64,000 bases of DNA, from positions 12,143,010 to 12,207,009 of the forward strand of contig CM039195.1 in the NCBI GenBank assembly GCA_008360975.2. Reading direction: 5' to 3'. Positions 12,255 through 24,114 of the stretch are shown in pieces. The position numbers were made by a program, and so were the translations under genes. The notes under the pieces were generated by a model. That model searched no databases and had not been told where the DNA came from. It saw only the letters and a list, made by a program, of their open reading frames with translations. Numbering within the stretch: position 1 is the first letter of the stretch; each line of letters begins with the position of its first letter. The DNA is from Lichenostomus cassidix (taxonomy: Eukaryota; Chordata; Aves; Passeriformes; Meliphagidae).

Positions 12255-15200
12255 GGGGAAGCTCACTGAAAAGTAAAATTCAAACATACATCAGCTTTTC
12301 CTCTTTAAAGAGAGTCCCTGCATATTACATATACATCACTGAAGATTGAACACACAGAACTCCACAAACACGACAATCTCTGAAGAAAACTCGAAATGCC
12401 AATAATCAGACTCGGTCTGATGTGTTTGGCTGACTGCAATCTGTGTTGTGCCCATGGAGGAACACAGGGAGCACAGCAAGAGGGAGAAGGAGCTGCAGAG
12501 AGAAACTGCCATGTCCTGACTGCAATCCTCCACATCACTCACTGCCTAACTTGTGGTGATAACAAAAAGGGCTCTTGGTTTTGCCTTCCACTACCTGGAT
12601 CAGAAGTTAAACTGCCCAGCTTAATTGGCAGAAATGATAACTGGCAATAAATAGTGTTATTTCTTCCAAGGCAAGTCTGCTGTGTCTGTGACAGTGATCA
12701 GGAAGTGATCTCCCTGTCTTTCTGCTGTTTCAGGAGCTTTCTCACTCCAGTTCTTCCCATTGCTCCTCCCTCCCTGTCCCGCTGAGGTGCAGAGGGAGAG
12801 GGAATTGGGCTGCCAGCTGGGTCCACCCCATGGCACAACTGCCACCCTGATGGGGGAAATATATCCAGTGTATTAGGAGCCTCTGGGAAAAGCAGTTATT
12901 TCTGCAGAAATGGGGGATTTCAGCTTTGGGGTTGCAGTAAGTACAGGTGGATTTCCTTACTGAGATATGACAAGGAAGGAATATCAATCCAGGAGCAGAA
13001 GGGTAAAAGGAAGCCATGACTTCAAAGGAAGATGTGAACAGATACCTAGAGTTTGATTAGTAAACAACTCCTTTTGTTGATTAAACTGTGAGACAGCCAA
13101 ACTGGTTATAAAAGGTAAATCCAGCCTAGTGGCACTTGCACATAAAAGGGAAAAGATAAGCAAAATCTTGGCTTAGGGACTATAACAGCTTCTCCAACAG
13201 GCAAACTCCGCTGGAATAAACATCCGAAAGGAACTCATCAAGAAATTAATCTCAAGACACAAACAAGGTTTCTCCACTGCCCAGAACAACCTTCAGGAGC
13301 TGCTCATTGCTCTGCCTCCCCAGCTGAGAGCATTCCAAAGGCAGCTAAGGTTCTACAGCCGGAGATGCAGGAGCTCAAACCCACCAGAGTGTCACAGCAG
13401 TGGTGTTGAGGAGGGATTTCCACTGAGATAACGACAGTGGGACAATAGGAGGACTCTAACCTGCTCACTCAGCCACATCTCATGCAGTCTTGGTTCAATT
13501 TTCCTCACACACATCCCTGCTCTGATAAAGACACCCACGCAGTTCGTTCAAAGCTCTGATGGAAACCAATGCTATTAAGAGGGACAAGAGGAAGATAAGG
13601 TTAATTGGACAAGTGTAACTCCTTGCTCCAGTAAGGGGGGAAATAGATTGGGTAATTAAAGTATACAGAGTATATAATGCAACTTCCAAAGGGAACAGAG
13701 CAAGCCTGTCACACTGCTTTACACACAATGCACGGGTTCTGCTGCAAGAATTCATAATAACAATACAGATATTCCTGATGCTTAAACTCAGTTTAGTCCT
13801 GCTTAAACTCACTTTCATCCAACATTAGCACTTGTGTGGGTTTGTGTCTGAAGGAATGTACATTGTTTTTATAAACCAAAGCTGCCTTGCTCACCTAAGC
13901 CCCTCTTATGCAGTGCTGGACACAACAGAGCATCCTCCTGATCTGTGGTCTTCCCATTCTAGTGTTCTACAAAACACTGGGGCAGGTCAAGGAAACCCTT
14001 CAAGACTGACTGTACAGCTGACCAAAAGTTACTGTCAAATATTCTACCCTGAAATCACTTTTTTTCTTCTGTTTCATTTCTCGTTTCACACTAAGAAAGG
14101 TGATTTTGCTGAATGTCTTCATGCTTTGCATGCTGGATTTTAGATTCTGTCATCACAACATGAATTATTATACAGATGATTTTTAAGCCAACTTATGTGT
14201 GTGTTTCAACAGATACATAAAGACAGCCTACTGAGAATTGTCTTAGATTCCGCCCTGACTAATTGTAATCCTGTTTTCATTCAGCATCTCTGTCAGTCCT
14301 TTCATTTCAGCCACCAAGACTGTAGATTTATAAATTGCAATACTTCATTATTCAAGTTTATTGAGTCAGATACCCTTGAAGATCCTTACTATTCACATCA
14401 GCAGACTCAATTATGAAATCATTTTGTATTTTTCTGTGTTAATAAAAAAAGGTACATATTTATTCAACATCAGCGGTCAGGCAGTCAGATACAGAGGATG
14501 AAGCTGCATGTTTTATTCAAGGTCCCAGTGGAAAGCAAAATGAGGACCACTTGGACTCTGAAGATACCTGCAGCTTTTCAGCCTAATGTGTTTGATTTTT
14601 CTTAACTAAAAGGATCTAAATAGTTTGATTACTCAATAATTCTATGCAACAAAATCTATACTCCTGAAGTGTTCCACTGACAATATTTTCAGCATAGTCA
14701 CTTATTCTTTCAGCTTAGTTCATCCTGTATCTCACTCGCTGTAGCTCTTTAAGCACAGTCAGTTGGGCATTTTGTCTCAGTCTAGGATATTTTTTGGAAA
14801 CTGTTCATTTAAGGGAGCAATGTTTTTCTTAATGCACATAATATCACTGCTAAAAAATACACAGTGAGTGAAGTTACTCTAAAAAATATGAGCACTGTAT
14901 TTGCTCCTTACTTCAATTTAAAAAATCTTAAGATTTTGTTCCTTCATTTTATCATTTTAGTCATCTTCACATCTGTTTAGGGTTCTCATTTACTTTAGAA
15001 AAAAAAAAACCTTCTCAGAGTTGTCCTGCACACTGAGTACACAGGGAAGGTTTGAAATGACACTTCTCTCTGAGCCAGGAGAGGCACACTCTGTGCCTGC
15101 ACACATTTGGTGGTGCATAAGAACACCAAGACTTTGGTCAGCTGAATGAAACACCATCTGCTTGGGAATTTGTGAGCTGACACAGACTCCTAGATGTGTA

Positions 15201-16220
15201 TGAAGATGTCTCTAAATCAGAGAGGCACCAGAAATGCAACCATAAAGGAGTTTAAGCTCCTAAATATCCACATTAAATTTCTGCTAGAGTTTTGTTCTTA
15301 CTGCCTCTTACTCCAGACTTCTTCCCAGATGTTCATCTAAGGAACATTTTGCTAATGCACACAAGTACAATTCTCTATATTGGACCCAAAAGCTTTACTC
15401 TACAGAGTTGTCAAAACAGTGTCCTATTGTCAGAAGAAATTATCTTGTTGCTATTGCATACACTTTTTTTTTCAATTTGTTTCTCTGTATCTGCCTAGTC
15501 TAGTTTTGGGGAAAAACCAAATTTGATTTGCTGGCATGCTTTCATCAAGTATCATTCTGAAACTGCCACTGAAAAAATCTCTGCTAAATATATACAAAAT
15601 TTCTGACAACTCATTCCCTACTATTAAAAAGAACAGCAGACTGACAGGAATGAAGCACACCTCTGACTAAGCAGACATTAATCAGGTGTTTATGAAATTT
15701 ATAAAACTGTATTGTGGTATACTAAGGTAATTTTAGTCCAGGGTTTTCATAGCATACAACAACATGTGGAAAACGAATATTTTGTATTTTTAAGAATGTA
15801 TTTACCAACTATTTCATCCTAGTTTTTCTTATGACAACATTTAATGGCATTTGACTTTTTCATGCTATGCAGTAACTTTAAACCCTCAACTTCTAACTCA
15901 GAATATGAAAGTTGAACATGAGGTTGTGGAGAACTCAAAACAGTCCAGTCTGACCAACCAGAAAACAACCAACCTAGGAATTGTTTGCTTGGGAATCAAG
16001 GGGCTGCTTGTGCTGCCATGTGGACAAACTGCACTTCTTTTGCAAAATATGAAAAAGAGGAGGAGGAATTCTGTACAGAAAAAGGGAGTTTGGAAGATTG
16101 TGGACTTAATGAAAGACTCTGAGCATTCTCAGCTTTCAGCCATCAACCTTCATTTCACCCACCAACAGTTCTGCTGCTTTATCCAGGCTGAGCACAAGTC
16201 AGCAACTTTAGAGCCCTCTA
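12255..16220. other. Non-coding stretch, no gene recognised
   Basis: No gene is recognised. Several overlapping short open frames on both strands at 12300-13000 and the minus-strand frame at 13495-13818 (107 codons) resemble no family I know and lack paired splice signals. The sequence at 14190-14350 has somewhat CNE-like texture, with an acceptor-like AG at about 14210, but no donor. Confidence 0.55.
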
Positions 16221-16223
16221 AAT

Positions 16224-16270
16224 GAAAAAACAAACAAAAAAACCCCCAAAAACCAACAAAACCCAAAACA
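16224..16270. repeat. A/C-rich low-complexity tract
   Basis: About 47 bases on the plus strand consist almost only of A and C, made of CAAA- and CCAA-type units. It belongs to the same class as the tracts at 23267 and 32323. Confidence 0.75.
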
Positions 16271-16274
16271 TTTA

Positions 16275-16880
16275 TTTGTTACATTCCTAGAAAATCCCAT
16301 CACCTCTGAGGAGGTGAGTTACACAGGAAATGTGAGGGAAAACCTGCAGTTATAGAGAATACATCATCACTGCAACAATCTTATTTTGGGGAGAAAGGGG
16401 TGTAAAACTGGAGCAGGAGCAGGATGTCAAAGGGTCTACACTCCTCAGAGAGAACAGAGGTTCTGCTTCAGGATTTCACTCTAGATCCTAAATCAGTAAT
16501 ACTTTAAAGCTTTCAAAGTTTCTTGGTCAGTGTGAACTCTGATATTGATGAAATCTGATTCCTAAAGGCATCTAGACACAAAGTACCAGACCAGCAGAAA
16601 GTTCTCCTCTGTCCAGGGAAGGAGAGTAGAAATAAAAACATCATTTAATTGCTTGGGCTGTCAACAATTATGGATTTCCCTTGATGGGGTTAACAGTACC
16701 AAAACTATTCTCTACCTTTTGAAAGTTTGCAATAAGTATTTAAAAACAACATCTAATCAAGAGCATTCCATTCCATAGACTGAATTAGTGTCTGTGCTCT
16801 GCATTCCTGCACAATGGTTTTAGTTAGCTAAACCTGTTCAGTTTGCTTGCAATAAAAAGAACTTGATACTATTGTCATCA
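16275..16880. other. Non-coding stretch, no gene recognised
   Basis: I see nothing beyond ordinary unique sequence between the A/C tract and the AT microsatellite. Confidence 0.6.
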
Positions 16881-16883
16881 GTA

Positions 16884-16885
<2 letters not shown>

Positions 16886-16951
<66 letters not shown>
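16886..16951. repeat. Perfect AT dinucleotide microsatellite, about 33 units
   Basis: An uninterrupted run of alternating A and T covers 66 bases with unique sequence on both sides. Perfect, self-complementary AT arrays of this length can extrude as cruciforms, are prone to length change and are often fragile or misassembled. The true length in the animal may therefore differ from that shown. Confidence 0.97.
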
Positions 16952-16953
<2 letters not shown>

Positions 16954-16959
16954 AACTGT

Positions 16960-19860
16960 TCCAGGATGCTACTTAGTAAGATATTAGAAAATGGGGGAAA
17001 AATCAAAATTTTCCTTTTCTTGGTAAATACTGCAAAATGTTTCTACTTTATACCTTAAATGAAACAACAGGTAAGCACTGCCACATAAAGGAGTGAATAG
17101 TTTGAAAAAATCTCAGTCAATGTAATAAATTAATTTTACACCCCTTAAAAAGAGGAAGACCACATTTTCACACAAGTTGGCTACTTTAAATTTTCATAAT
17201 ATTGCTGAGAAGCTTTTTATAATGATATAAAATATTGATGTGATGCCAGGAGAAAGCATTTCAAGTGCTGCTGTGAGTTCATACCTTGCAACTACATATG
17301 CTAAAAGCCTCTTGTTCACATAGTGCATCTTTTACTTATACTTACATATAGTGCATATTAGCTATATATCCATGCCCACTTAATCTACAGAGTTTAAAAA
17401 TACCAACATTTCAGAAATAAATTCTCTATGGATACAAGTCGTCTATTTCAAAAAATTCATAGAGTGGTAATGTTCTGCTACAATAATAATAATAATTTAA
17501 AAAGTTCATTCTCTGCTTCTTCCTACTAATCTTGAGATTTTGTACAAATGATTTAGACTAGAAAAGTTCAACTGCAGATGGGAAAAATCCTTAAAACCCA
17601 GGTGTGGTGGTGCCAAAAGAGAGAGAGGCTGTTTCAAGAATTCTGCAAATCCGAAAACCAGAACAAAACACATCAGAAAATATAAGCAAAAAGGACAAAA
17701 TAAAAATTGAATGAATACACTTTTAAATGGGAAAGACTAATTACTAGAAACTTTATATTAATTACTAGAAACCTTGAAAACCAGGAAGTGGTACCAGAAA
17801 CTGCTTATTAATGTGGGGGTTTTGCTTAAAGCATTTATATACATCTCTGAAAAGAATAACTGGAAAAGTTCATCACTGCTCTAAAGTACACCACACCAGA
17901 AGTGATAGAAATCTGCATAGCTACCTGCAAGAAAACTTATTTCCCTAAATTTTCAAATTAGCAAAGATTCCTAGGCTTGGGATGGGAGAAGTTCCCTGGC
18001 TTTTAAACCTTTTGAGCTTGTGCCACAGAGAAAGAGAGTAACACAGGATAATGCATGTCCTTTCACCTAGGTGTGCATAATAGAAAAATGAGTTTATTCT
18101 CAAATATTTACTGTGCATTGCCTTTGGGTGATGGCAGCTATAACACCACAGCACAGACTGAATAAAAGACAGACTGCTGCAAGTGAGCATTTGTTGTTAA
18201 CTGATTGATAAACCTAAAACCAGAATGAAATGAATCCTTGCACCAACAACTTCATAAATACAGAATCGTGGTAAGGGTTAAAAACAAGCAGCAGTCGGGT
18301 GGCTGTTAAATGCACACACTTGTGAAAATTCAAGGGACTTGTACTACAGAACCCAGAAAAAAAGAAAAAGACAAAATCCTAAGGCTCAGTGATTGGTGAG
18401 CTCCCGAAAGGATAGCACAGGTCAAAGCACTGAAATAAGAAACTTCAAAGTCTGCATGCAGTGCCTTTCACACCGATGACAAAAGTTACTGAGATCCAGT
18501 GGAGGGGCAACAGAAATGAGAAGAAACCATAAAGGGAGATTTACAGCAGGAGCTACGAGTGATTTAGAAAGAGAAGGAGTGATTACTGATGATATCTCCA
18601 AGATTTCAGTGTTGCTCCTCTGCAGCCTGTTTTGCAGAGGTGGCCCAGATTAGCTGCCCGCCTGACTATTTTTACATACATTTAAATTAAATAAATAAAT
18701 AGATTGTCAAATGAGATTAGTTTAAAATATTTTCCCAGAAGATGTAGAGGCTTTGAAGAGGAACACAGAAATGCTTTTAAGTATGCAGATTTGTTCACTG
18801 AATTCTTTGTGGGGTTTTTTTTTCTTTGCTAAGGAAAAAGCATTCTGTATCGAAACATAGATGAATTCACAGGTTAATAGCTTTACTAATTCACAACCCA
18901 CATGCCACAACACAACATTAGATTTAAGGTGAGCAGATTTTGCTGCAAGGAATCAGAACAATGCTGAATATAAAAACCACAGAAACAGGAACGAAATATC
19001 TATTTCTTTATCTGCAGACGTCAATAGCCAGAAACTTCAAACGCCAAGCCAGACTGTGATAATTAGTACAAAAACAACTGGGTTAAGTAACACACATTAC
19101 AAGTTTTAATCCCATCGAGATTGTTTCATTTCTCACAAAGAAAGCAGATTCTGAACAGCCACAAGTGATGCAGCATTCGCTCTGTAACTGAAGCACACAG
19201 TGAATCTCACACAACTGCAATATGTTCTAAGGCAAAGAAAAGCCAGCAGAGCACTCTGCCACAGCCTGCAAATCCTGAAAAATAAATTTCAGCTTCATCG
19301 TAACGAACAGGTTTGTTTCAAGTCTGCCTGGAAACACAAGCACTTGTTCTGCACCCAGCCACGCTCCCCTGCAGCACACACACCTCCCCATGCCACCAAA
19401 CATGCTGCAACTACAGCCTCAAATCCACACTCCCAAAGTCCATTTATTAACAAAAGATTGACATGGAGAGAGACACTACCTACCCACAAATACATCATCA
19501 TCTTGAAAGAAATCAAGGGCTCTGTCAGCAAACAGAAGTCTCCTTACTTCACCAAGTATGTCTGGAAGGAAAACTGAAAACAGTGGGTAGAAAATCTTGC
19601 CTTTTTCTGTCAAGTCCTCACAGTTCTCTTCTCATACAAGGTATTTTTTTTAGTTTGCTTATGAGAACAGCATTCGTTCAGTGGCTCTTTCTGCGTGTGA
19701 AGTGACTTGCTTCAGGCTGTCTTTTTTCTTCCCTTTTTCTCCCTAACTCAGTCTGTCCTTTCTTTACTGTCAAGCTTGCTTAGGTAACAGTTCTTGGTGT
19801 CTCTATTTAATGAGCAGGTCCGTGCACTAAAGGCAGCCAACTACATTGGAGAGAGGAGGG
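16960..19860. other. Non-coding stretch, no gene recognised
   Basis: No gene is seen. Minor features are a short AAT run near 17481-17494 and a small direct repeat of ATTACTAGAAAC at about 17740 and 17762. The open frames at 19200-19577 (plus) and 19295-19531 (minus) overlap on opposite strands, so at most one could be real, and neither is recognisable. Confidence 0.55.
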
Positions 19861-19870
19861 GGGGAAAGGG

Positions 19871-19903
<33 letters not shown>

Positions 19904-19924
19904 TAGTAATAATAAATAAATAAA
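19871..19924. repeat. Poly-A tract with A-rich, TAAT/AATA tail
   Basis: Twenty-three consecutive A residues are followed by an A-rich stretch ending in AATA units. It could be the tail of an inserted reverse-transcribed sequence in plus orientation, but the preceding G-rich stretch matches no element I recognise. A simple slippage tract is as likely. Confidence 0.85.
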
Positions 19925-19939
19925 TGGGAATATAGCACT

Positions 19940-20340
19940 TCCTGATTATTATGATGGGATCTACAGACGCCCCCTCAGTAGGAATTTATAGGAGGATTTC
20001 TGAGACGTCTTGAGGGAAGGGGGGAATCCTCCGAGTGACTCCGGTGGCACTCAAGCCATTCCCTCTGCCTGCTGAAGGACCCAGCTCACAAATCCTATGC
20101 TGGAGAAATTTTTAAACTCAAAGCAAAGCTCCTACAGGAAAGAAAGGAACATGTACTGCACCCTGCTTCTCCTTTATCTCTTTAAATGTACTTCAGATAA
20201 AAGCTGCATCCAGTCGGGTCAAGGCCTTTCCCAATCTTATTACGCTCGCTCAGGAGTGTTCAACACACTTTTCTACAGCCATCTACTGACTCCATGGTGT
20301 CATTGCTGCTGCTGCTGCTGCTGGCAGAGAGCTGCCAGCG
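19940..20340. promoter_or_regulatory. Candidate conserved block next to the poly-A tract
   Basis: This repeat-poor block retains several CpGs (near 19969, 20005, 20031, 20041 and 20245) and ends in a short GCT trinucleotide run (20305-20323). A plus-strand open frame (20097-20366, 89 codons) crosses part of it and reads through the GCT run. It has no recognisable domain or splice frame. I regard it as a possible regulatory element rather than an exon. Confidence 0.25.
20305..20323. repeat. Short GCT trinucleotide run, about 6 units
   Basis: About six perfect GCT units lie at the 3' edge of the block above. This is well below the lengths associated with instability, but it may be polymorphic. 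Confidence 0.8.
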
Positions 20341-20344
20341 TGAG

Positions 20345-23260
20345 AAACAGGGAGTGCAAACACTAAATCAGACCCTAGCAAAGGGCTCTGTGCTGATCTG
20401 ATTGATTTTTGGAAGCATTTATTTTTTTCTTACCATAATAAGTAATTTTAAAATCAAAGTTAAGGCTGAGATTTGCATAGCAAAGGTTAATAAAGAGAAG
20501 TGGATCTTTCTCTCTCTCTTTTTTTAAGTTGAGGGTACTTTATGCAAATAAGTGAGCAAGGGACTCAAGTTTTTTTTTGTTGTTGACACTTAGACTTTTA
20601 CCCTTTGCTACAAGAAAGTGTTTTTAACTCTTTGAACCTATCCCATTAAAACACACAATACACTCAGTAAATCGATCAGCAGCATCCTCAGGTGAGAAAC
20701 AATTTTAAAATGTAGAGGAGACAAACCTTAGTTACTTTTAAGGCTCTGTTATTGAACACGAAAATCATGCCTGACCTGGTGACCTGGTTCATGTCCCTCC
20801 CTGACCATGACACACTCAGGAATTGATGAGGAAATCCACACACAGTCTGTCCTCTGAGTGCATCCACTGCTACAGCATTTACAGAATGATTATAAATCAA
20901 TGACAGCTAAAGACAGGAGGCATAAAAATGGCCATGGGAATGTGATTAAATGGAAATTTTGCCTTATTTTTATGTTTGATTATTTATTCATGATATTTGG
21001 TCACAGACTTCGCACTTCTTCAAAAAACAACCCAAAAATCAGTCGTTCTTTTTACCCAAAACCTCCAGTCCATTTACATATTCAGCCTGACCGTACAAGG
21101 TAAAATGCCACCTAAATAATTAAAATGCATTAACTAAATTGCAGAATCACTCACTGCAGCAGGGCAGGTGGTGAATGGACAGCAACCTTCAGGAACAGCC
21201 CAGAACGAGCAAAGCAAGACTGGGGGGAGAAACTCAACTCCATGCCCTAAACCAACTGCAATCTGCCACCAGGGTGAAGTCCAAATACTCATAACTGCTG
21301 CACCAGTGACAGTGCAGACCTGATTTGACAGCAAAATGAACAATCAATTCATGTGGCACTTTCTGCTGAAATTTATATGGAGAAGTCTATACAAATAAAC
21401 AGACACACAGAGCTATTTATGTTTGGGCTACAAAATATATCTGGCCAGGTACAACATTGTTGTCTCTTTTAGAGGAGGCAAAAGGCAAAGATTTAACACA
21501 CCAATTACTAAAGTGGTAATTTTTACTGCAATGTGTGTGCAGTAATGACATTAACATTTTAAATAAGTTTAGTGCAGTTTCATGAAATAAAGCCACTTCC
21601 TCCACACAGGTAGACTCCCAGAGGAAAAGCAAAACCTTTTTGTTGCTGGTTTTGAGTTGTTTAACTCATCTGTCAGCTCAGCCACCAACACTCAGCACCC
21701 TATCAGGCCTAACCCTTCACCTCTCAGCTGCACACCCTCACCTCATTTAGTCTCCTGCACACTGCACTGTGCTCTGCAGTCAGTTACACTGCAATAAACC
21801 TGAAATATCATGTTAGAATGAATTAGCTTATACTGCTTGGGCTGAAAATACATTTTCTGATAATGTATCTGAACATCTGCCAGCCAGCAGTTCTTTCTAT
21901 CTGTGCACCTCAACTGAACACAGGAGGCTTTAGAATTTTCAAAGACTGGTTAAAGCTTTTATTAATATGATAAAACACTGTGCACAGCTATTGCCTATAA
22001 ATCACTTCTGTATCAAAATTTCCATGTTTTGGAGCATAGGCAGCATATCAAACTTCAGGGAATGCTGTCCCAAGGCTTTCAACTTCTCTCCGTATTCTAA
22101 ATTCTCTTTATTATTAACTTGGCTACTCAGTCAGTTCTTCATATCATATTCCTTCAAACAAGAGGAACAGTTTCTAATGCTGAGTACAAACCCATTCATC
22201 TCAAGTGCTTTATTTTTTCATACAGATATTACTCAATACTTTGTTAGATCATCTGTAGTTCCTGTGCAGGTAGAAAAAGGTGGATAAAAAGATGACTGAA
22301 AACAGATTTATTACTCTGGTTTTTGCACCCATGGCTGAAGTTGAAACCAGACTCTGTTCACTGAGGTCAATTCTTACATGTTCTGGATTTGCAAACAGTG
22401 CCAAAAAAGTAAATAGAAGGTACTGACCACAATCACTGCAACAAAGGCTGCTCCAAGAGAGCTGACATCGGGTTCAGGTCAAAGGCTGCTGAAACCAATG
22501 AGAACCTTGTTGTTCTTTTAAACACCAGGCAATCACAAACTCTGCTACAACTCTGGGCATTTGCTATTTGTTCCTATTGCTCCTCTGATGATCCCAAATG
22601 TGTTCACATGAGGCTCTCACAGGTATTTCCAGCTTCAGAACCAGCATTTCTGTGAGCTCAGACCACAGCCTGAACTTTTACAATCATCTCTTTTCCCCAC
22701 AGAATCACAAGGGATTGGTGAGATATTAAGGGTAGATAAAAATAGTTGGTGATAAAAATAGCAAAAGTGAAATAATAAATTTGGTATTCGTAATTAACCA
22801 GGATTAGTTATATATGTGTGATCAGCACATTTCTTATTGGCACCTAAACTGTTCCCATTTAAAAAAAAAATTAAAAAATCAAGCTCTAGATTCTAGGAGT
22901 TCCATTACCTTATTAAAGGGCTATAATTCATAGACATATCTTGGCATATTTATTAATGACACAGAAGATTGGAAATAGCACTGATATTGCTGCTTACTGC
23001 ATTAGAAGATAAGAAAATGCAGACTAAGTTCCTCCTCTTGCAGGGGATATAAGGCTCTAGGAGCTGCAAGAATATTAAAATAAGCTCAGTACTAAACTGT
23101 ATGATCTCTATTTTTCTAGGTGCTGTATGATCATATGGAAGGATATCAAAATCATATATTTGACTAATAGACTCCAGAGACAAAGCTTACTGACTTTAAT
23201 GAGTCAATGTTTCCAACTGAAGTCTGTTCTTCAGAATTTAAAGCAGAGGAGGAATTTCAT
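20345..23260. other. Non-coding stretch, no gene recognised
   Basis: No gene is recognised. There is a donor-like CAG|GTGAGA near 20690 without a strong acceptor. A small duplicated GATAAAAATAG motif lies at about 22735-22761. The plus-strand open frame at 21967-22287 (106 codons) resembles nothing known. Confidence 0.55.
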
Positions 23261-23266
23261 AATTCT

Positions 23267-23395
23267 TTAAAAAAACCCACAAAACAAAACAAAAACCCAA
23301 ACAAAACCACCAAACAAACAAACAAAACCCCAACCAACAGACAAACAAACAAAAAAAAACCTCCAAAAACCAAAGAAACCCTAAGCCTAAACCAA
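23267..23395. repeat. A/C-rich low-complexity tract, CAAA-type
   Basis: About 130 bases on the plus strand are nearly free of G and T and consist of CAAA, CCAAA and CAAAA units. The strong strand asymmetry is notable. It could be an expanded simple repeat or the decayed tail of a retrotransposed sequence. Confidence 0.85.
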
Positions 23396-23404
23396 AAGAA
23401 AGCC

Positions 23405-24110
23405 TAATAAAGGAGGGAGACTAGTGATTATGCTGACATTACTGGTAATTAACTGGTTTCTTTTTCTTAAACTTCCCCAGGAAAAGATACCAATGATGCA
23501 CATGATACATGAGCTGCAACAACATTGAAATCTCACAAAATTTACACAGAATACAAAATATAATTGGAAACATTTAGAAGGCTAGAAATATTTGTGTTTG
23601 TGCTTAATTTCCACACTTTAACAGCCTCATCTATCATGGCTGTGTATGAAATGAAAAACTGCACATGCTTAGGAGGTATGGAAACAAAACAAGCCCTTAA
23701 TCTGCTCTTGAGTTGCTGCAGTTTGAAGAGAGTGGTTTTGCTGTTCTTTTTCCAGCTTTTGCTTTATGGATTTCAGCATAACTGCAGAAGAGCAATTGAA
23801 GCACAACTTTGTGTACAGCCCAGTTGGTTTATAAACTCTGTGTTTTCACCACACAGTTTTTGGCTGGTTTTTTTTCCAATTTCAATTAATTTCTACTACT
23901 TTAACTCTTTGGTCACTTTTAATGCAAGAAACTGGTTTCTGTGCTCATTTGCTGCACAACAAGGCCAGAATGTTGTCCCAGGAAAGCCTGAGGAGCAGCC
24001 AGCCAACAATTTGGTCATTAAACCTCAGACAGAACATTTGAATGTGTGTTGCTGTCCCTCCCAACACTCAAACATTCTATGCAGACGAGGCTCAGGTAAC
24101 TAAGTGATTA
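23405..24110 (+). other. Longest open frame in the window (179 codons), unrecognised
   Basis: The plus-strand frame from ATG at 23564 to the stop at 24101-24103 is the longest in the window. The peptide is rich in Leu, Phe, Cys and Ser, with hydrophobic runs typical of T-rich DNA. I see no family motif. A good acceptor-like sequence lies upstream (pyrimidine tract ending CCCCAG at about 23481), but the frame that follows it stops after 15 codons at about 23527. The long frame itself has no splice context. I favour a chance frame; a decayed pseudogene or a clade-specific protein cannot be excluded. Confidence 0.2.
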
Positions 24111-24114
24111 CAAA

